A stretch of DNA of 64,000 nucleotides, from NCBI RefSeq assembly GCF_011927835.1, contig NZ_JAATJH010000001.1, forward strand, positions 1,131,104 to 1,195,103, in the 5' to 3' direction. The first letter of the stretch is position 1. The number at the start of each line of letters is the position of its first letter. Positions 19,832-29,400 of this stretch are shown here, one piece after another. The notes under the pieces were generated by a model. It was given only the letters and a program-made list of their open reading frames with translations, was not told the DNA's origin and searched no databases. A program made the position numbers and the translations under genes. The stretch comes from Neolewinella antarctica. Its GTDB lineage: Bacteria > Bacteroidota > Bacteroidia > Chitinophagales > Saprospiraceae.

Positions 19832-19904
19832 GGAGCCTCGAACCCGTCCCGACTAAGTCGGGACCGTGACAGGGCAGCATTCTAACCAACTGAACTACCA
19901 GACC
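19832..19904 (-). pseudogene. Degenerate tRNA-Asp copy upstream of the intact gene
   Basis: Read leftwards GGTCTGGTAGTTCAGTTGG and TTAGAATGC match the real tRNA exactly. GTCCCGACTTAGTCGGGAC (19846-19864) then replaces the variable region, and only GGGTTCGAGGC of the T-arm remains. The 3' acceptor is missing. Confidence 0.8.
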
Positions 19905-19963
19905 AAAACTTATTTACACCGAAAGCAGCGATCATTTACCGTTGCCATTTTTCAAATGCTGCG

Positions 19964-19971
19964 CAAATATA
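19964..19971 (-). promoter_or_regulatory. Predicted -7 box for the tRNA-Asp locus
   Basis: Leftward TATATTTG, 60 bp before the degenerate tRNA-Asp. CTTG about 21 bp upstream is a weak -33. It would transcribe the remnant and the true tRNA together. Confidence 0.5.
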
Positions 19972-20081
19972 GGGCCGGCAGATTCACATAGACAAGTCTT
20001 TGCCCTCCGGGAAAGGAATAATTCTTTGCGGGCCGGCCCTATCTTATTGGCTATCAGTGAAAAGGAAATTTTAATAGTTTG

Positions 20082-20969
20082 TCACTGGAGCTTGAATTGT
20101 ATCGGCATGGTGAATTTTACCCTGACCGGTTGCATGTTTTGAATACCGGGGGTGAAGCGTTGGCCCTCCTCATTAATCGCTTTTAGGGCTGAAATGGCTT
20201 CGTTGGTACACCCGCCGGCCACTTCCCGGAGTGCCTCGATGGAGCTCACCGATCCATCGCGTTCGACGACGAAGCTCAGCACGACGTTTCCCTGGATGCC
20301 GTTTTCCCGGGCCAGCGCGGGGTACTTGATGTGCTCGTAGATGAATGATAAGAGCGCTTTATCGGAGCACGCGCGGCGGGCGGGGCCGCTTAACTCGACG
20401 CACGAGGTACCGAAGGTAGGCATGTGCTCGACGAAGAGTATCGGGTCACCATTACCGTAGTCTTCGGGCGGTGGGGGCAGCGCTGCTGGTGTGGGCGCGG
20501 ACGCGGGTGCAAGGTTTTTGTGGAGTGGTGGCCCCGGAGGCGCAACCAGTTCCAACGGGTCGATATCAAGCGACTGGAACGGCTCGGGCTCTTCCACTAA
20601 TTCCGTGGCGACTGGCTCAATGACGGGAGGTGGTGGCGGGGGTGGCGGAGGCGGGGGCGTGCCGGTTGGGGGGATGGTCAATTCCAGAATTTCATCTACG
20701 TCAAATGTGATTGCGGAAAAGGTTTGGTCCTGGGCGGGGCTCGTCCAGTTGATGGCCAGTGCGCTGCCGGCGATGGCCACGCAAAGCGCAAAACCGTGAA
20801 TGGACTCGCGGTAACGGTAGACTTGCTTGTGGTCCACGGATTGAGTGGACTCCGTCGCCCGTTGGCGTCGAACAACGAATTTGAGGAGGAAAATGGACGC
20901 AATCACGAGTATACCGAGCGCGGATAGGCCCAGCAGCACGGCGGTGCCACTGAAAGTAGTGAGTAACAT
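20082..20969 (-). CDS. Energy transducer TonB family protein
   Basis: A 295-residue TonB-like protein that passes proton-motive energy to outer-membrane receptors. Two hydrophobic segments are present, about residues 10-32 and 57-75, followed by a periplasmic region. An eleven-proline run near residue 107 is the usual rigid linker. The C-terminal TonB domain (about 205-295) has YEHIKYPALARENGIQGNVV and VRVKFTMPIQFKL. The double N-terminal membrane segment is unlike classic single-anchor TonB and resembles BlaR-associated/Bacteroidota variants. GCGCGGACGCGGGTGC, one of the dispersed 16-mers, lies inside the coding region (20495-20510), encoding part of an Ala/Pro linker. Confidence 0.88.
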   Translation of the reverse strand: MLLTTFSGTAVLLGLSALGILVIASIFLLKFVVRRQRATESTQSVDHKQVYRYRESIHGFALCVAIAGSALAINWTSPAQDQTFSAITFDVDEILELTIPPTGTPPPPPPPPPPPVIEPVATELVEEPEPFQSLDIDPLELVAPPGPPLHKNLAPASAPTPAALPPPPEDYGNGDPILFVEHMPTFGTSCVELSGPARRACSDKALLSFIYEHIKYPALARENGIQGNVVLSFVVERDGSVSSIEALREVAGGCTNEAISALKAINEEGQRFTPGIQNMQPVRVKFTMPIQFKLQ

Positions 20970-21233
20970 ACTTGGATAATTTAGGTAGCGGTTTACGGTA
21001 AGTTGAGTAGCCGCGCGGCTTCGATCACTTACGGTAAGAGATGCGGGACGCCTGACTTTTGGCGGGTAGCTGAAAGCCCCACCCCACTGCTTTGCGTCGT
21101 TACCCTTGCACCCGCGGCCGCGCCAAATGGTCGAAAGCAGTTACCGATTGCCTATATTTAGTCGCAACACGGGAACGATACACGCCCTGGCGTGACCGCA
21201 TCATTGAATTAAACCGCAAGCTTGAAGACTGAT
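20970..21233. other. TonB/AraC divergent gap with GC-rich 16-mer
   Basis: The gap carries GCACCCGCGGCCGCGC at 21108-21123, preceded by TACCCTTG, which resembles a -7 box reading towards the AraC gene. TATATTTA at about 21153-21160 is another promoter-like site. No gene is visible. Confidence 0.4.
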
Positions 21234-22247
21234 ATGGAAGACGCCCGGGTACTAGAACTAAAAAGAAGCGACGCAACCGAGATGGTAGCGGAAATGGCGC
21301 GGCTCCTCCAGCTCCCCCTGCAATTGGACTGTCAGAAGGGCTTCATGGAATTGCGTGACCCCGTGGGCACGGGCAAAGTCATGTGCTACCACACGGATAA
21401 AGGGCTTGATACGATCATCTTCAACTGCGAACTCCGCGTACCGATCGAACTAAAATTACGGGGAAATTTCTCGCAGCCCATTTTTTTCTACACGGCGGCG
21501 CGGGGGGCGGTCGACGTAAGCTGCCAACGCGGAGATTTTACCGTCAAAGACCTGCAGGCAACCGTCCACGGAGCGTACGGCGGTGATGAATACTCAATTC
21601 GGCTACCGGCGGGTGAAGAAATTCTGCTGATGGTGAGCCTGGTGCACCGCAAAGTATTTTTCGAGAAGGTAGAATGTGAGATCCTGCAAATCCCCCCGCA
21701 GCTACTACGGGTGGTCAAGGGTGACGAACCGGACCAGGATCATTTTTTATTTCAGGATATCTATCACCTGCCCGCCGTAGACGCGGTGTACAGCATCATC
21801 GACCACCAGGAAGTTGGCCTCCTGCACAGCGCGCACGCTTCGGCGATGATTTTCGAGAACCTGTTCTTACTCCTCAACGAATACAAGCGCATTCATAAGT
21901 CCACGAACGGCCGCCTGGTAAAGGAAGTCAATAAGATTAATCTGATTCGCGCTGCGGAAAAGGTATTGATCGCCAACCTGCACGACTGTCCTACGATTCC
22001 CAATTTGGCCAGAATGGTTGGGGTAAACCAGCAAACTTTGAAAAAAGGATTCCGACAGCTTTACGGAACGACCATCAACGGATACCTGAATGACCACCGA
22101 CTCAACCAGGCAAGTTTGCTAATCAACGGTGGGAATATGTCGATTGCGGAAGTGGCGGATGCCGTGGGTTACAGTAATGGAGGATATTTCTCCCGAAAAT
22201 TCAAACAGAAGTACGGCGTACCTCCGAGTAAATTCGGTAGCGGGTAA
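21234..22247 (+). CDS. AraC-family transcriptional regulator
   Basis: A 337-residue regulator with a C-terminal AraC/XylS DNA-binding domain (about residues 238-337). The first helix-turn-helix is in TIPNLARMVGVNQQTLKKGF and the second in SIAEVADAVGYSNGGYFSRK, followed by FKQKYGVPPSKF. The N-terminal ~230 residues are a sensor domain of no recognised type, typical of the small-molecule-responsive AraC regulators of Bacteroidota. I use ATG 21234; an in-frame TTG at 21222 would add four residues. It is divergent from the tonB-like gene, which it may regulate, but this is inference. Confidence 0.88.
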   Translation: MEDARVLELKRSDATEMVAEMARLLQLPLQLDCQKGFMELRDPVGTGKVMCYHTDKGLDTIIFNCELRVPIELKLRGNFSQPIFFYTAARGAVDVSCQRGDFTVKDLQATVHGAYGGDEYSIRLPAGEEILLMVSLVHRKVFFEKVECEILQIPPQLLRVVKGDEPDQDHFLFQDIYHLPAVDAVYSIIDHQEVGLLHSAHASAMIFENLFLLLNEYKRIHKSTNGRLVKEVNKINLIRAAEKVLIANLHDCPTIPNLARMVGVNQQTLKKGFRQLYGTTINGYLNDHRLNQASLLINGGNMSIAEVADAVGYSNGGYFSRKFKQKYGVPPSKFGSG

Positions 22248-22316
22248 ACCGACTTGATTCTTGCGACAAAGGTTTAGAAAAGCAATTTAGCGGCGATTGA
22301 TCACGCTGGCCGATCT

Positions 22317-22652
22317 TTACAAGTAGGGCTTAACACTCGCCAAGAGCTTGTTTCTGCTGGTAGTGCCGATGAGCATATCGACGATTTCGTGATTACGGAG
22401 CAAAATTGTGGTGGGCACCTGGGAAACACCGAGTTTACGGGCAATGCTGCCGTACTTCTCTACGTCAATGATTTGCAAGCCCACGTTCTCGCCGTGCTTC
22501 TCTTTAAGATCCTCTAGATAGCCCCGAAATAAAAAGAAACTGCCCACCCACGCTGCGGTAAAAGCCAGAATGACGACGCGTCGGTCGCTATTTTCCAGCC
22601 AATCCGACAGGTAGTCTTCATTTTGCTCAATGGGGTTTCTCTCTTTTGTCAC
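22317..22652 (-). CDS. Thioredoxin-like protein lacking the CXXC motif
   Basis: A 111-residue thioredoxin-fold protein. VVILAFTAAWVGSFFLFRGY aligns with the active-site strand and helix, but the WCGPC position reads WVGSF, so both redox cysteines are absent. The cis-proline loop is kept (LGVSQVPTTILLRNHEIVD), which supports the fold. Without the cysteines it cannot act as a disulfide reductase; a binding or chaperone-like role is more likely. It lies alone, convergent with the AraC gene. Confidence 0.75.
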   Translation of the reverse strand: MTKERNPIEQNEDYLSDWLENSDRRVVILAFTAAWVGSFFLFRGYLEDLKEKHGENVGLQIIDVEKYGSIARKLGVSQVPTTILLRNHEIVDMLIGTTSRNKLLASVKPYL

Positions 22653-22862
22653 TTTGTGTTTCGATAGGGGTCGTTAGCGGCACGATAGCGGCTAGTGGGG
22701 ATAATACGCGACCCGTTTATATATGTTCAGCGAGTTCGGCGTATATGTTGTTAACGATCAATCGAAATAGATGGAGGCAATTTTGCCCCCTTTATTGTGT
22801 CGCTACATTACTAAAAATACACTTCGGGACCGGGGATTTTCTACGTGAGCCCCCGTACGTTC

Positions 22863-25688
22863 CTAAAGCAAGTATTCGTGCTTCTCGATACCTAATTTCC
22901 TAATCTTGCTCACCAGCGTCCGATCGTTCATTTCCAACAAGATGCCAGCCCCGGTGGGCCCGGTCATCCGCCCGCGCGTCATGCGCAGCGCGTCTAAGAT
23001 GTGACGACGTTGCATTTCCTCGAAGGATAAAAATGCCTCGCCGCCTGCCGTCACGGACTGGGAGCTACGAACAAAATCTATCGACAGTGTATCGGATTGA
23101 CACAGCACGACGGACCGTTCAATGATGTTTTCTAGTTCCCGAATGTTGCCGGGAAAGGGATAAGTGGAGATGCGTTTAATGTCCGCCGAGCTGATCTTGC
23201 TGATCTTTTTTCCCTGCCGTTTCGCGTACTTCTTGGTGAAGTATTCGATGAGTACGGGAATATCTTCGGGTCGGTCACGAAGCGGTAGGTTGTGAATCGG
23301 GAAGACGTTGAGTCGGTAGTACAGATCTTCCCGGAACTTGCCCTTACGTACCATATCCTCCAGATCTCGGTTGGTTGCCGCGATCATACGCACGTCCACC
23401 TTAATGGTCGTCTCGCCACCGAGTCGTTCAAATTCATCCTCCTGCAAAACGCGCAGCAGTTTAGCCTGCAGGTCGAGTGGAAGCTCACCGATCTCATCCA
23501 GAAAGATCGTGCCCCGGTCGGCCATTTCAAACCGTCCTTTCTTACGGTTGATCGCGCCGGTAAAGGCGCCTTTTTCGTGGCCGAAGAGTTCGCTTTCGAT
23601 GAGGCTTTCCGGCAGCGCGGCGCAGTTCACCTTGATGAGGGGAAAATCTTCACGGGCGCTGAGCTGGTGAACGGCGCGGGCGAGGAGCTCTTTTCCGGTT
23701 CCGGTCTCGCCGGTGATCAGTACCGTCGTGTCCACGTCGGCTACCTGCCCGACTTGCGTAAGGATCTTCTGGTACTTACGGCTGACGGTGATAATGTTAT
23801 TGACGTTGTACTTTGTATCGTTGTCCTCCCGCAGACTAACGTTTTCGTCACGCAGACGATCGCGCATAACCTCGACTTCCGTGAAGGCGGACTCCAACTC
23901 GTCTCGCTCCTGTTGGCCAGCGGTTAGATCTTTAGCGCTGAGTACGTAGTAACGATTCTCATTATGATTTAAAAGCGAACTACCCAGTTGCATTTGGTGG
24001 ACGTCACCGGCTTTATCCGTTAGGCTGAATTCTTGTTTTTCGCCCGCTTCGATTTTACTACGGTCAAGGCCAGGAAGTATGCTGAGTACGTCGCGTCCGA
24101 TCAGGTAACGATTCATCTCGGAGGGCAGGAACTGGCGGAGCGTTTCGTTAGCATACTTGATTCGGTAAGTATCGTCGAGCCACAAAACACATTCCGCTGT
24201 TTTATTAAGGGCAGTCTGGGCCAAGTGCAATTGTTGTTCCCTGTCCCTTTCGGTGCTAATGTCAGTGAAGTACAAACAGCAAAGCTCTTCACCGTCGTGG
24301 TGGAAGTAATTCATTTTTGCCCGAACGGGTACCTGTCCCCCACTGGCGGTATGAATCTTGGTTTCCATCGCGACCGACTGACCGGTTCGCAGTTGATCCC
24401 ACGTCGATTCGTCGAGCACGTTTGCGTCAAGACAAACCTGGCCGATCTGCATGTCTTCGACCTGGCGTGGCGTGAATCCGGTATGCTCCAGGTAGTTATT
24501 ATTTACGGAATGAACGTCGCCATTGTTACGTACCCACACGATGAAACCGTCCGCCCGTTCGAGCGAAAATTCCATTAATCGGTTGCGTTCCGCCGCAAGT
24601 TTATCGGAGGTTGCGTCGTGCCCGATGATGCAGGCGAATTCCTCCTCACCCAGGCGCACGTAATTAACGCTGGCCTCGACGCAGCACACCGACCCGTCTT
24701 TTGCGCGTAAGTAGTACTCCCGCCGCAAGTTTTTGTGCTGCCGTAGCTCCCGCCAGCTGTCGTCAGTGCTAGCCTGGTCCCGTTCAGCGACGAGGGCCGA
24801 AAAACCTACTTCTTGTAGTTCGAGGTGTCCGTATCCTAGCTGGCGGGAGGCGGCGATATTGGCGTAGACGACTGAGTCGTCCGGCTGCGTCCACAAAATA
24901 ATGTCGTCGGCCTGATCAACGCTAAAGGCAGCTAACTGAGCGTACTTATCGAGTTCATCGCTTCCCGGCCCGTCGGAGCGGGTGCGGCGGCGCACGATTC
25001 CGTAGAGGTGGGTAACGTGCAACTCGTTACCAATGGAGTGGCAAACAAAATTCAGGAGGGACGTCCGCTCGGTGGATTCGATAACGAAATCGAGGGAGGC
25101 TTCTCCCGGAGCGGCCAGTAACTTGGTGGCGGCGTTAGCCATTTTCACGAAATCGGTTTCCGCCATCTTCGCGCTGATGAGTTGACCGATCTCCAGTTTA
25201 CTCACGGGGCCGTCGGGGATGCCAATGAGCTCCCGGCACACCGATGAAATCTCCAGGTGCCCGTCGACCCGGTTGTAGGACCACCGCCCGACGCGTAGTT
25301 CCTTCGCCAGCATGACGATTTCGTTATCGGTAATGTCGGGCTCAATCCGATCGGCCAGGGTTATCAGGGCGTAATCACCCGTCACCCGCCTGGCTTCAAC
25401 CGTGATGGGCCGCATGTACTGCCGGCTGGTTTCGATGTCGGTGACGTAGGTAAGCTTTTCGCCTTCACCCATGCGCCTCCAGTAGCCTTTCCACCGGATC
25501 AGCGTGGAGTTGGCGTCCAGTCCGGCCCAGCGCTGACCGATGAGTTCCTCCACTGGCATCACAAAAAGTGCTGCGGCTCCTTCGTTGGTAGCTACGACTT
25601 TACTGTTCTCCGCCACGATCATCGCGGGGAGGGACAGGCCGGCAAACATGGCCTCGAAAAGCGGAAGCGGCGAAATGCTGGAACTCAA
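22863..25688 (-). CDS. PAS-domain sigma-54-dependent transcriptional activator
   Basis: A 941-residue enhancer-binding protein. The first ~600 residues hold several PAS-type sensor repeats (for example around VVATNEGAAALF, VVYANIAASRQLGY, VHSVNNNYLEHTGFT and IKYANETLRQFL). A short coiled linker leads to the AAA+ domain. Walker A is GETGTGKE (about 658), the sigma-54 contact loop is GAFTGA (about 705), Walker B is GTIFLDEIGEL, and an R-finger region follows. The C-terminal Fis-type helix-turn-helix ends the protein. There is no receiver domain, so control is probably by ligand or redox sensing in the PAS domains rather than phosphorylation. A -7 box TATCTTTG lies 89 bp upstream. Confidence 0.93.
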   Translation of the reverse strand: MSSSISPLPLFEAMFAGLSLPAMIVAENSKVVATNEGAAALFVMPVEELIGQRWAGLDANSTLIRWKGYWRRMGEGEKLTYVTDIETSRQYMRPITVEARRVTGDYALITLADRIEPDITDNEIVMLAKELRVGRWSYNRVDGHLEISSVCRELIGIPDGPVSKLEIGQLISAKMAETDFVKMANAATKLLAAPGEASLDFVIESTERTSLLNFVCHSIGNELHVTHLYGIVRRRTRSDGPGSDELDKYAQLAAFSVDQADDIILWTQPDDSVVYANIAASRQLGYGHLELQEVGFSALVAERDQASTDDSWRELRQHKNLRREYYLRAKDGSVCCVEASVNYVRLGEEEFACIIGHDATSDKLAAERNRLMEFSLERADGFIVWVRNNGDVHSVNNNYLEHTGFTPRQVEDMQIGQVCLDANVLDESTWDQLRTGQSVAMETKIHTASGGQVPVRAKMNYFHHDGEELCCLYFTDISTERDREQQLHLAQTALNKTAECVLWLDDTYRIKYANETLRQFLPSEMNRYLIGRDVLSILPGLDRSKIEAGEKQEFSLTDKAGDVHQMQLGSSLLNHNENRYYVLSAKDLTAGQQERDELESAFTEVEVMRDRLRDENVSLREDNDTKYNVNNIITVSRKYQKILTQVGQVADVDTTVLITGETGTGKELLARAVHQLSAREDFPLIKVNCAALPESLIESELFGHEKGAFTGAINRKKGRFEMADRGTIFLDEIGELPLDLQAKLLRVLQEDEFERLGGETTIKVDVRMIAATNRDLEDMVRKGKFREDLYYRLNVFPIHNLPLRDRPEDIPVLIEYFTKKYAKRQGKKISKISSADIKRISTYPFPGNIRELENIIERSVVLCQSDTLSIDFVRSSQSVTAGGEAFLSFEEMQRRHILDALRMTRGRMTGPTGAGILLEMNDRTLVSKIRKLGIEKHEYLL

Positions 25689-25776
25689 AGAACTCGGTTA
25701 ATGAAAGCAAATAGTAGAAACACATCAGAAACTAGGCGGGCGCAACGTACCCAATATTGTTGCGGGCGAACGACAA

Positions 25777-25784
25777 CAAAGATA
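25777..25784 (-). promoter_or_regulatory. Predicted -7 box for the PAS/sigma-54 activator
   Basis: Leftward TATCTTTG, giving an untranslated leader of about 80 nt. No clear -33 box. Confidence 0.5.
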
Positions 25785-25933
25785 CAACGTGCACAGTATG
25801 CTGAACCGCGAAGTGCCCTTAGGCCTGAATTCATACTTTGACCGTGCTCAACCATCACACAAATTCACAACATCAACAGCTCTCCTAACGCGTAAGCCCG
25901 AGGCAGTGATCTCAAAAAGTTACCGACAAAAAA

Positions 25934-26190
25934 GGAGCCCACACTGAACCGACCTAAAAAAGTTGGTTATCAGCGAGGCTCCACTTGAAAAAGTTGCCCT
26001 TTTTGAGTCCAGCAAAAGGTGGACGGGGCGGCGGATAAAACTCCCGGTGGCAACCACAAAAGTGGATGCTACCGAGGAGACCCATACCTGTACGTAAGCC
26101 AGGCAGTGCAAATATGCGGGCGAATTTTCATACTCGATTGCTGAAATGGAAACCAAAATGGTACAATCGGAAACGCCCGGCAATTAACCC
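25934..26190 (+). ncRNA. Candidate structured RNA between the activator and metH
   Basis: The 732-bp gap 25689-26420 has no protein gene but is rich in nested stems. Stem 1 is GGAGCC/GGCTCC (25934-25939 with 25977-25982), enclosing AACCGAC/GTTGGTT. Then come AAAAAG/CTTTTT and GTCCA/TGGAC. Stem 4 is the best: CTCC-CGGTGGC-AA-CCAC-AAAA-GTGG-AT-GCTACCG-A-GGAG (26041-26079). Stem 5 is CGGGCG/CGCCCG enclosing CGATTG/CAATCG (to about 26185). The two imperfect positions are G-U pairs if the RNA is read rightwards but A-C mismatches leftwards, favouring the plus strand. Against that, a T6 tract follows stem 1 only on the minus strand. The GGCAACC...GG(A)TGC core recalls the SAM-I/IV P3 helix, but the rest does not fit, and metH seems to have its own start-proximal promoter. 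Confidence 0.35.
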
Positions 26191-26394
26191 CCGCCGTGTT
26201 TTCGCGCCGCAACCACCACCCGACGGGTACCCTTTTCCCACGAATCATTAGGGGGTCGCCCTCTACCACTGCGACCATCATCGGGCTTATACTAATGGTA
26301 GTCAGGCATTTATTCCGTCGTTACGCTCCGTATATACCCAGCACCTAAACCACATCGCGCGCAACCAGTTAGAACCCTCTACTCACTTACCGAT

Positions 26395-26402
26395 TATCTT
26401 TG
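26395..26402 (+). promoter_or_regulatory. Predicted -7 box for metH
   Basis: TATCTTTG, 18 bp before ATG 26421. It decides the start: an upstream in-frame TTG at 26400 would overlap the promoter box and is therefore rejected. Confidence 0.6.
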
Positions 26403-26420
26403 CTCCCACAATCAACTCCC

Positions 26421-29400
26421 ATGTCCGCACAAACGCTCGCCCAGATTTTTGAACAGAGAATTCTGGTACTGGACGGCGCCATGGGTAGCCTTATTCAGGG
26501 CTACGGGCTAAAGGAGGCGGATTACCGCCGCGGTTTTTTTGAAGACCACCCGAGCGATTTGAAGGGAAACCATGATCTCCTCGTGCTCACGCGGCCGGAC
26601 GTTATTCGGGAGATCCACGAACTGTACTTAGCGGCTGGTGCGGACATTTTAGAGACAAATACTTTTTCCGGCACCACCATTGCCCAGGCAGATTACGGAA
26701 CGGAAGCCATCGTCTACGAAATGAACGTTGCCGCCGCCCGCGTTGCCCGGGAAGCGGCCGATAAATACACCGCTCAGAACCCAGCCAAACCCCGCTTTGT
26801 GGCCGGCGCGGTCGGTCCAACCAACCGGACGTTGAGCATCAGCCCGGACGTAAATGACCCGGGCTACCGCGCCATCACGTTCACCGAGCTGGCCGACGCT
26901 TATACCGTTCAGATGCAGGGCTTAGCCGATGGCGGTGCCGATCTCATCCTGATCGAGACCATCTTCGACACCCTCAACGCTAAGGCAGCCCTTTTCGCTC
27001 TCGATACCGTCCGCCAACGAATTGACCGAGAGCTACCCGTAGTTATCTCCGGCACCATCACGGACGCTTCCGGCCGCACGCTTTCCGGACAAACCGTCGA
27101 AGCCTTCTATATTTCCGTCGCCCACGCCAAGCCCCTGTGCGTTGGGCTTAACTGCGCCCTCGGTGCCCAGGAAATGCGCGTTCACCTGGCCGCCCTCAGC
27201 AAAGTAGCGGAGTGCAACGTACACGCTTACCCCAACGCCGGCCTGCCCAACGAAATGGGTGAGTACGATCAGGACGCCGAGGAAATGCAGACCTACATCC
27301 GCGACTTTGCGGCGAGCGGGTTCGTCAACCTCATCGGTGGTTGCTGTGGCACGACCCCGACCCACATTGCCGCCATGGCGCGTGCCGTCGAGGGGCTGCC
27401 CGTCCGCAAGATCCCTACCCTACCCCAGTACTCTACTTACTCCGGATTGGAGCCACTCGTCGTACGGCCAGAAACCAATTTTATCAACGTGGGTGAGCGC
27501 ACCAACGTCACCGGCTCGCGAAAATTCAGCCGCTTGGTCATGAACGGTCTCTACGACGAGGCACTTGCCGTGGCCCGCGATCAGGTTGAGGGTGGCGCTC
27601 AGGTGATTGACGTAAACATGGACGAGGGTCTCCTGGATTCAAAAGCCGCCATGGTCACCTTTCTAAATCTCGTCATGGCCGAGCCCGACATCGCGAAGCT
27701 CCCCATCATGATCGACTCTTCTAAGTGGGACGTCATCGAGGCAGGTTTGCAGTGCGTGCAGGGCAAGTGTATCGTCAACTCCATCTCCATGAAGGAAGGG
27801 GAAGCGGAATTTCTGCGGCAGGCCAAGCTCGTCAAAGCTTACGGCGCCGCGGCCATCGTGATGGCCTTCGACGAGACGGGGCAGGCGGATACGGAAGCGC
27901 GCAAAGTGGAGATCTGTACCCGAGCATACAACCTGCTGATCAAAGAAGCCAAGTTCGCGCCGCAGGACATCATCTTCGACCCCAACATCTTCGCCATCGC
28001 CACCGGCATCGAAGAACACAACAACTACGGCGTGGACTTCATCGAAGCCACCCGCCGCATCAAGCAGAACTGCCCCGGGGCCAAGATCAGCGGCGGTGTG
28101 TCCAACGTAAGCTTTTCCTTCCGGGGTAATAACGTCGTGCGGGAAGCCATGCACTCCGCCTTTCTTTACCACGCCATTCGCGCGGGCATGGACATGGGCA
28201 TCGTGAACGCGGGATTGATCGAAGTGTACCAGGATATTCCCGAGGAACTGCTCGTTTCCGTAGAGGACGTTATCCTGAACCGCCGGTCCGACGCGACCGA
28301 GCGGCTGGTCGACCTGGCGGAGGGCCTCAAAAACGTTGGGGGCCGCTCCGTCGTCAAAGACCTGGCTTGGCGGGAAAGCACCGTCGAGCAAAGACTACAG
28401 CACAGTCTCGTACGGGGGATTACCGATTTCATCACGGAGGATACCGAAGAAGCTCGCGTCAAATACCCCCGCCCCCTCCACGTGATCGAAGGCCCGCTGA
28501 TGGACGGGATGAACGTTGTCGGCGACCTATTTGGATCGGGTAAAATGTTTCTGCCGCAGGTCGTTAAATCGGCGCGGGTCATGAAGCAGGCCGTCGCCTA
28601 CCTCAATCCATTCATCGAGCAAGAGAAGATCGACCTGGCCGCGGAAGCCGGGGAGGAGCACGAAGTAGCCACCGGACGCCAGTACAAGGGTACCATCCTT
28701 CTGGCGACCGTTAAGGGTGACGTGCACGACATTGGCAAGAATATCGTCGGCGTCGTGCTTGCCTGTAATAATTACGAGATCATCGACCTGGGGGTAATGG
28801 TCCCGGCCAACAAAATTCTCGATGAAGCCCAGAAACACGGCGTCGACGTCATTGGCCTGAGCGGCCTCATTACCCCCTCGCTCGACGAAATGGTCAACGT
28901 AGCCGCCGAAATGGAACGCCGCGGGATGACCACGCCACTTCTCATCGGTGGCGCGACGACGAGTAAGACGCACACGGCACTGAAAGTAGAGCCGTCCTAC
29001 ACCGGCGGCGCGACCGTTCACGTGCTCGACGCCAGCCGCGCGGTCACGGTCGCGGGTAGTCTGCTCGACGGGGAGGAGGCCGATCGCAAAGTTTACCGCG
29101 ACGGGATAACGGCAGAGTACGAGCGCGTCCGGGTGCACCGGGCCAAACAGCAGCGGGGTAAAAAAGCCATCCCTATCGCTACCGCCCGCGCGAACCACCT
29201 GCAAATGGATTGGTCCAGTTACACCCCACCCAAGCCTACGTTTACCGGCACCAAAGTCTTCGAAAGCTACGACCTGGCGGAGCTCGTCGACTACATTGAC
29301 TGGACGCCCTTTTTTAGTAGCTGGGGGCTAGCAGGCAAGTTTCCGGCTATTCTGACGGACGTGGTCGTTGGCGTTGAAGCCACCACGCTTTTCGAGGAGG

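Larger units (their letters stand above)
19772..20081. other. Gene-free stretch upstream of tRNA-Asp
   Basis: This 310-bp stretch holds a further degenerate tRNA-Asp (19832-19904), a promoter box (19964-19971) and a 9-bp inverted repeat AGGGCCGGC/GCCGGCCCT (19971-19979 with 20032-20040). Both arms of the inverted repeat run outward into CTAT(A/C)TT, so two similar promoter-like ends face away from each other. No protein gene is seen. Confidence 0.5.

Noticed and set aside
25934-26119. Cobalamin or SAM-I riboswitch upstream of metH
   Set aside because: Isolated pieces (GGAGACC, AAGCCAGG, GGCAACC) are present but not in the required order or spacing, so no known class can be claimed.
25920-26183. 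An 87-codon leftward open frame in the gap before metH
   Set aside because: It lies over the nested stem-loops, has no recognisable domain and no promoter of its own, and its composition is unlike the neighbouring genes.
26400-26420. Upstream TTG start for metH
   Set aside because: It overlaps the predicted TATCTTTG box, and ATG 26421 is immediately followed by the conserved N-terminus.
25689-26420. RNase P RNA or tmRNA in the long gap before metH
   Set aside because: No P4-type GAGGAAAGTC / ACAGAA segments, no tRNA-like ends of tmRNA, and the length does not fit.
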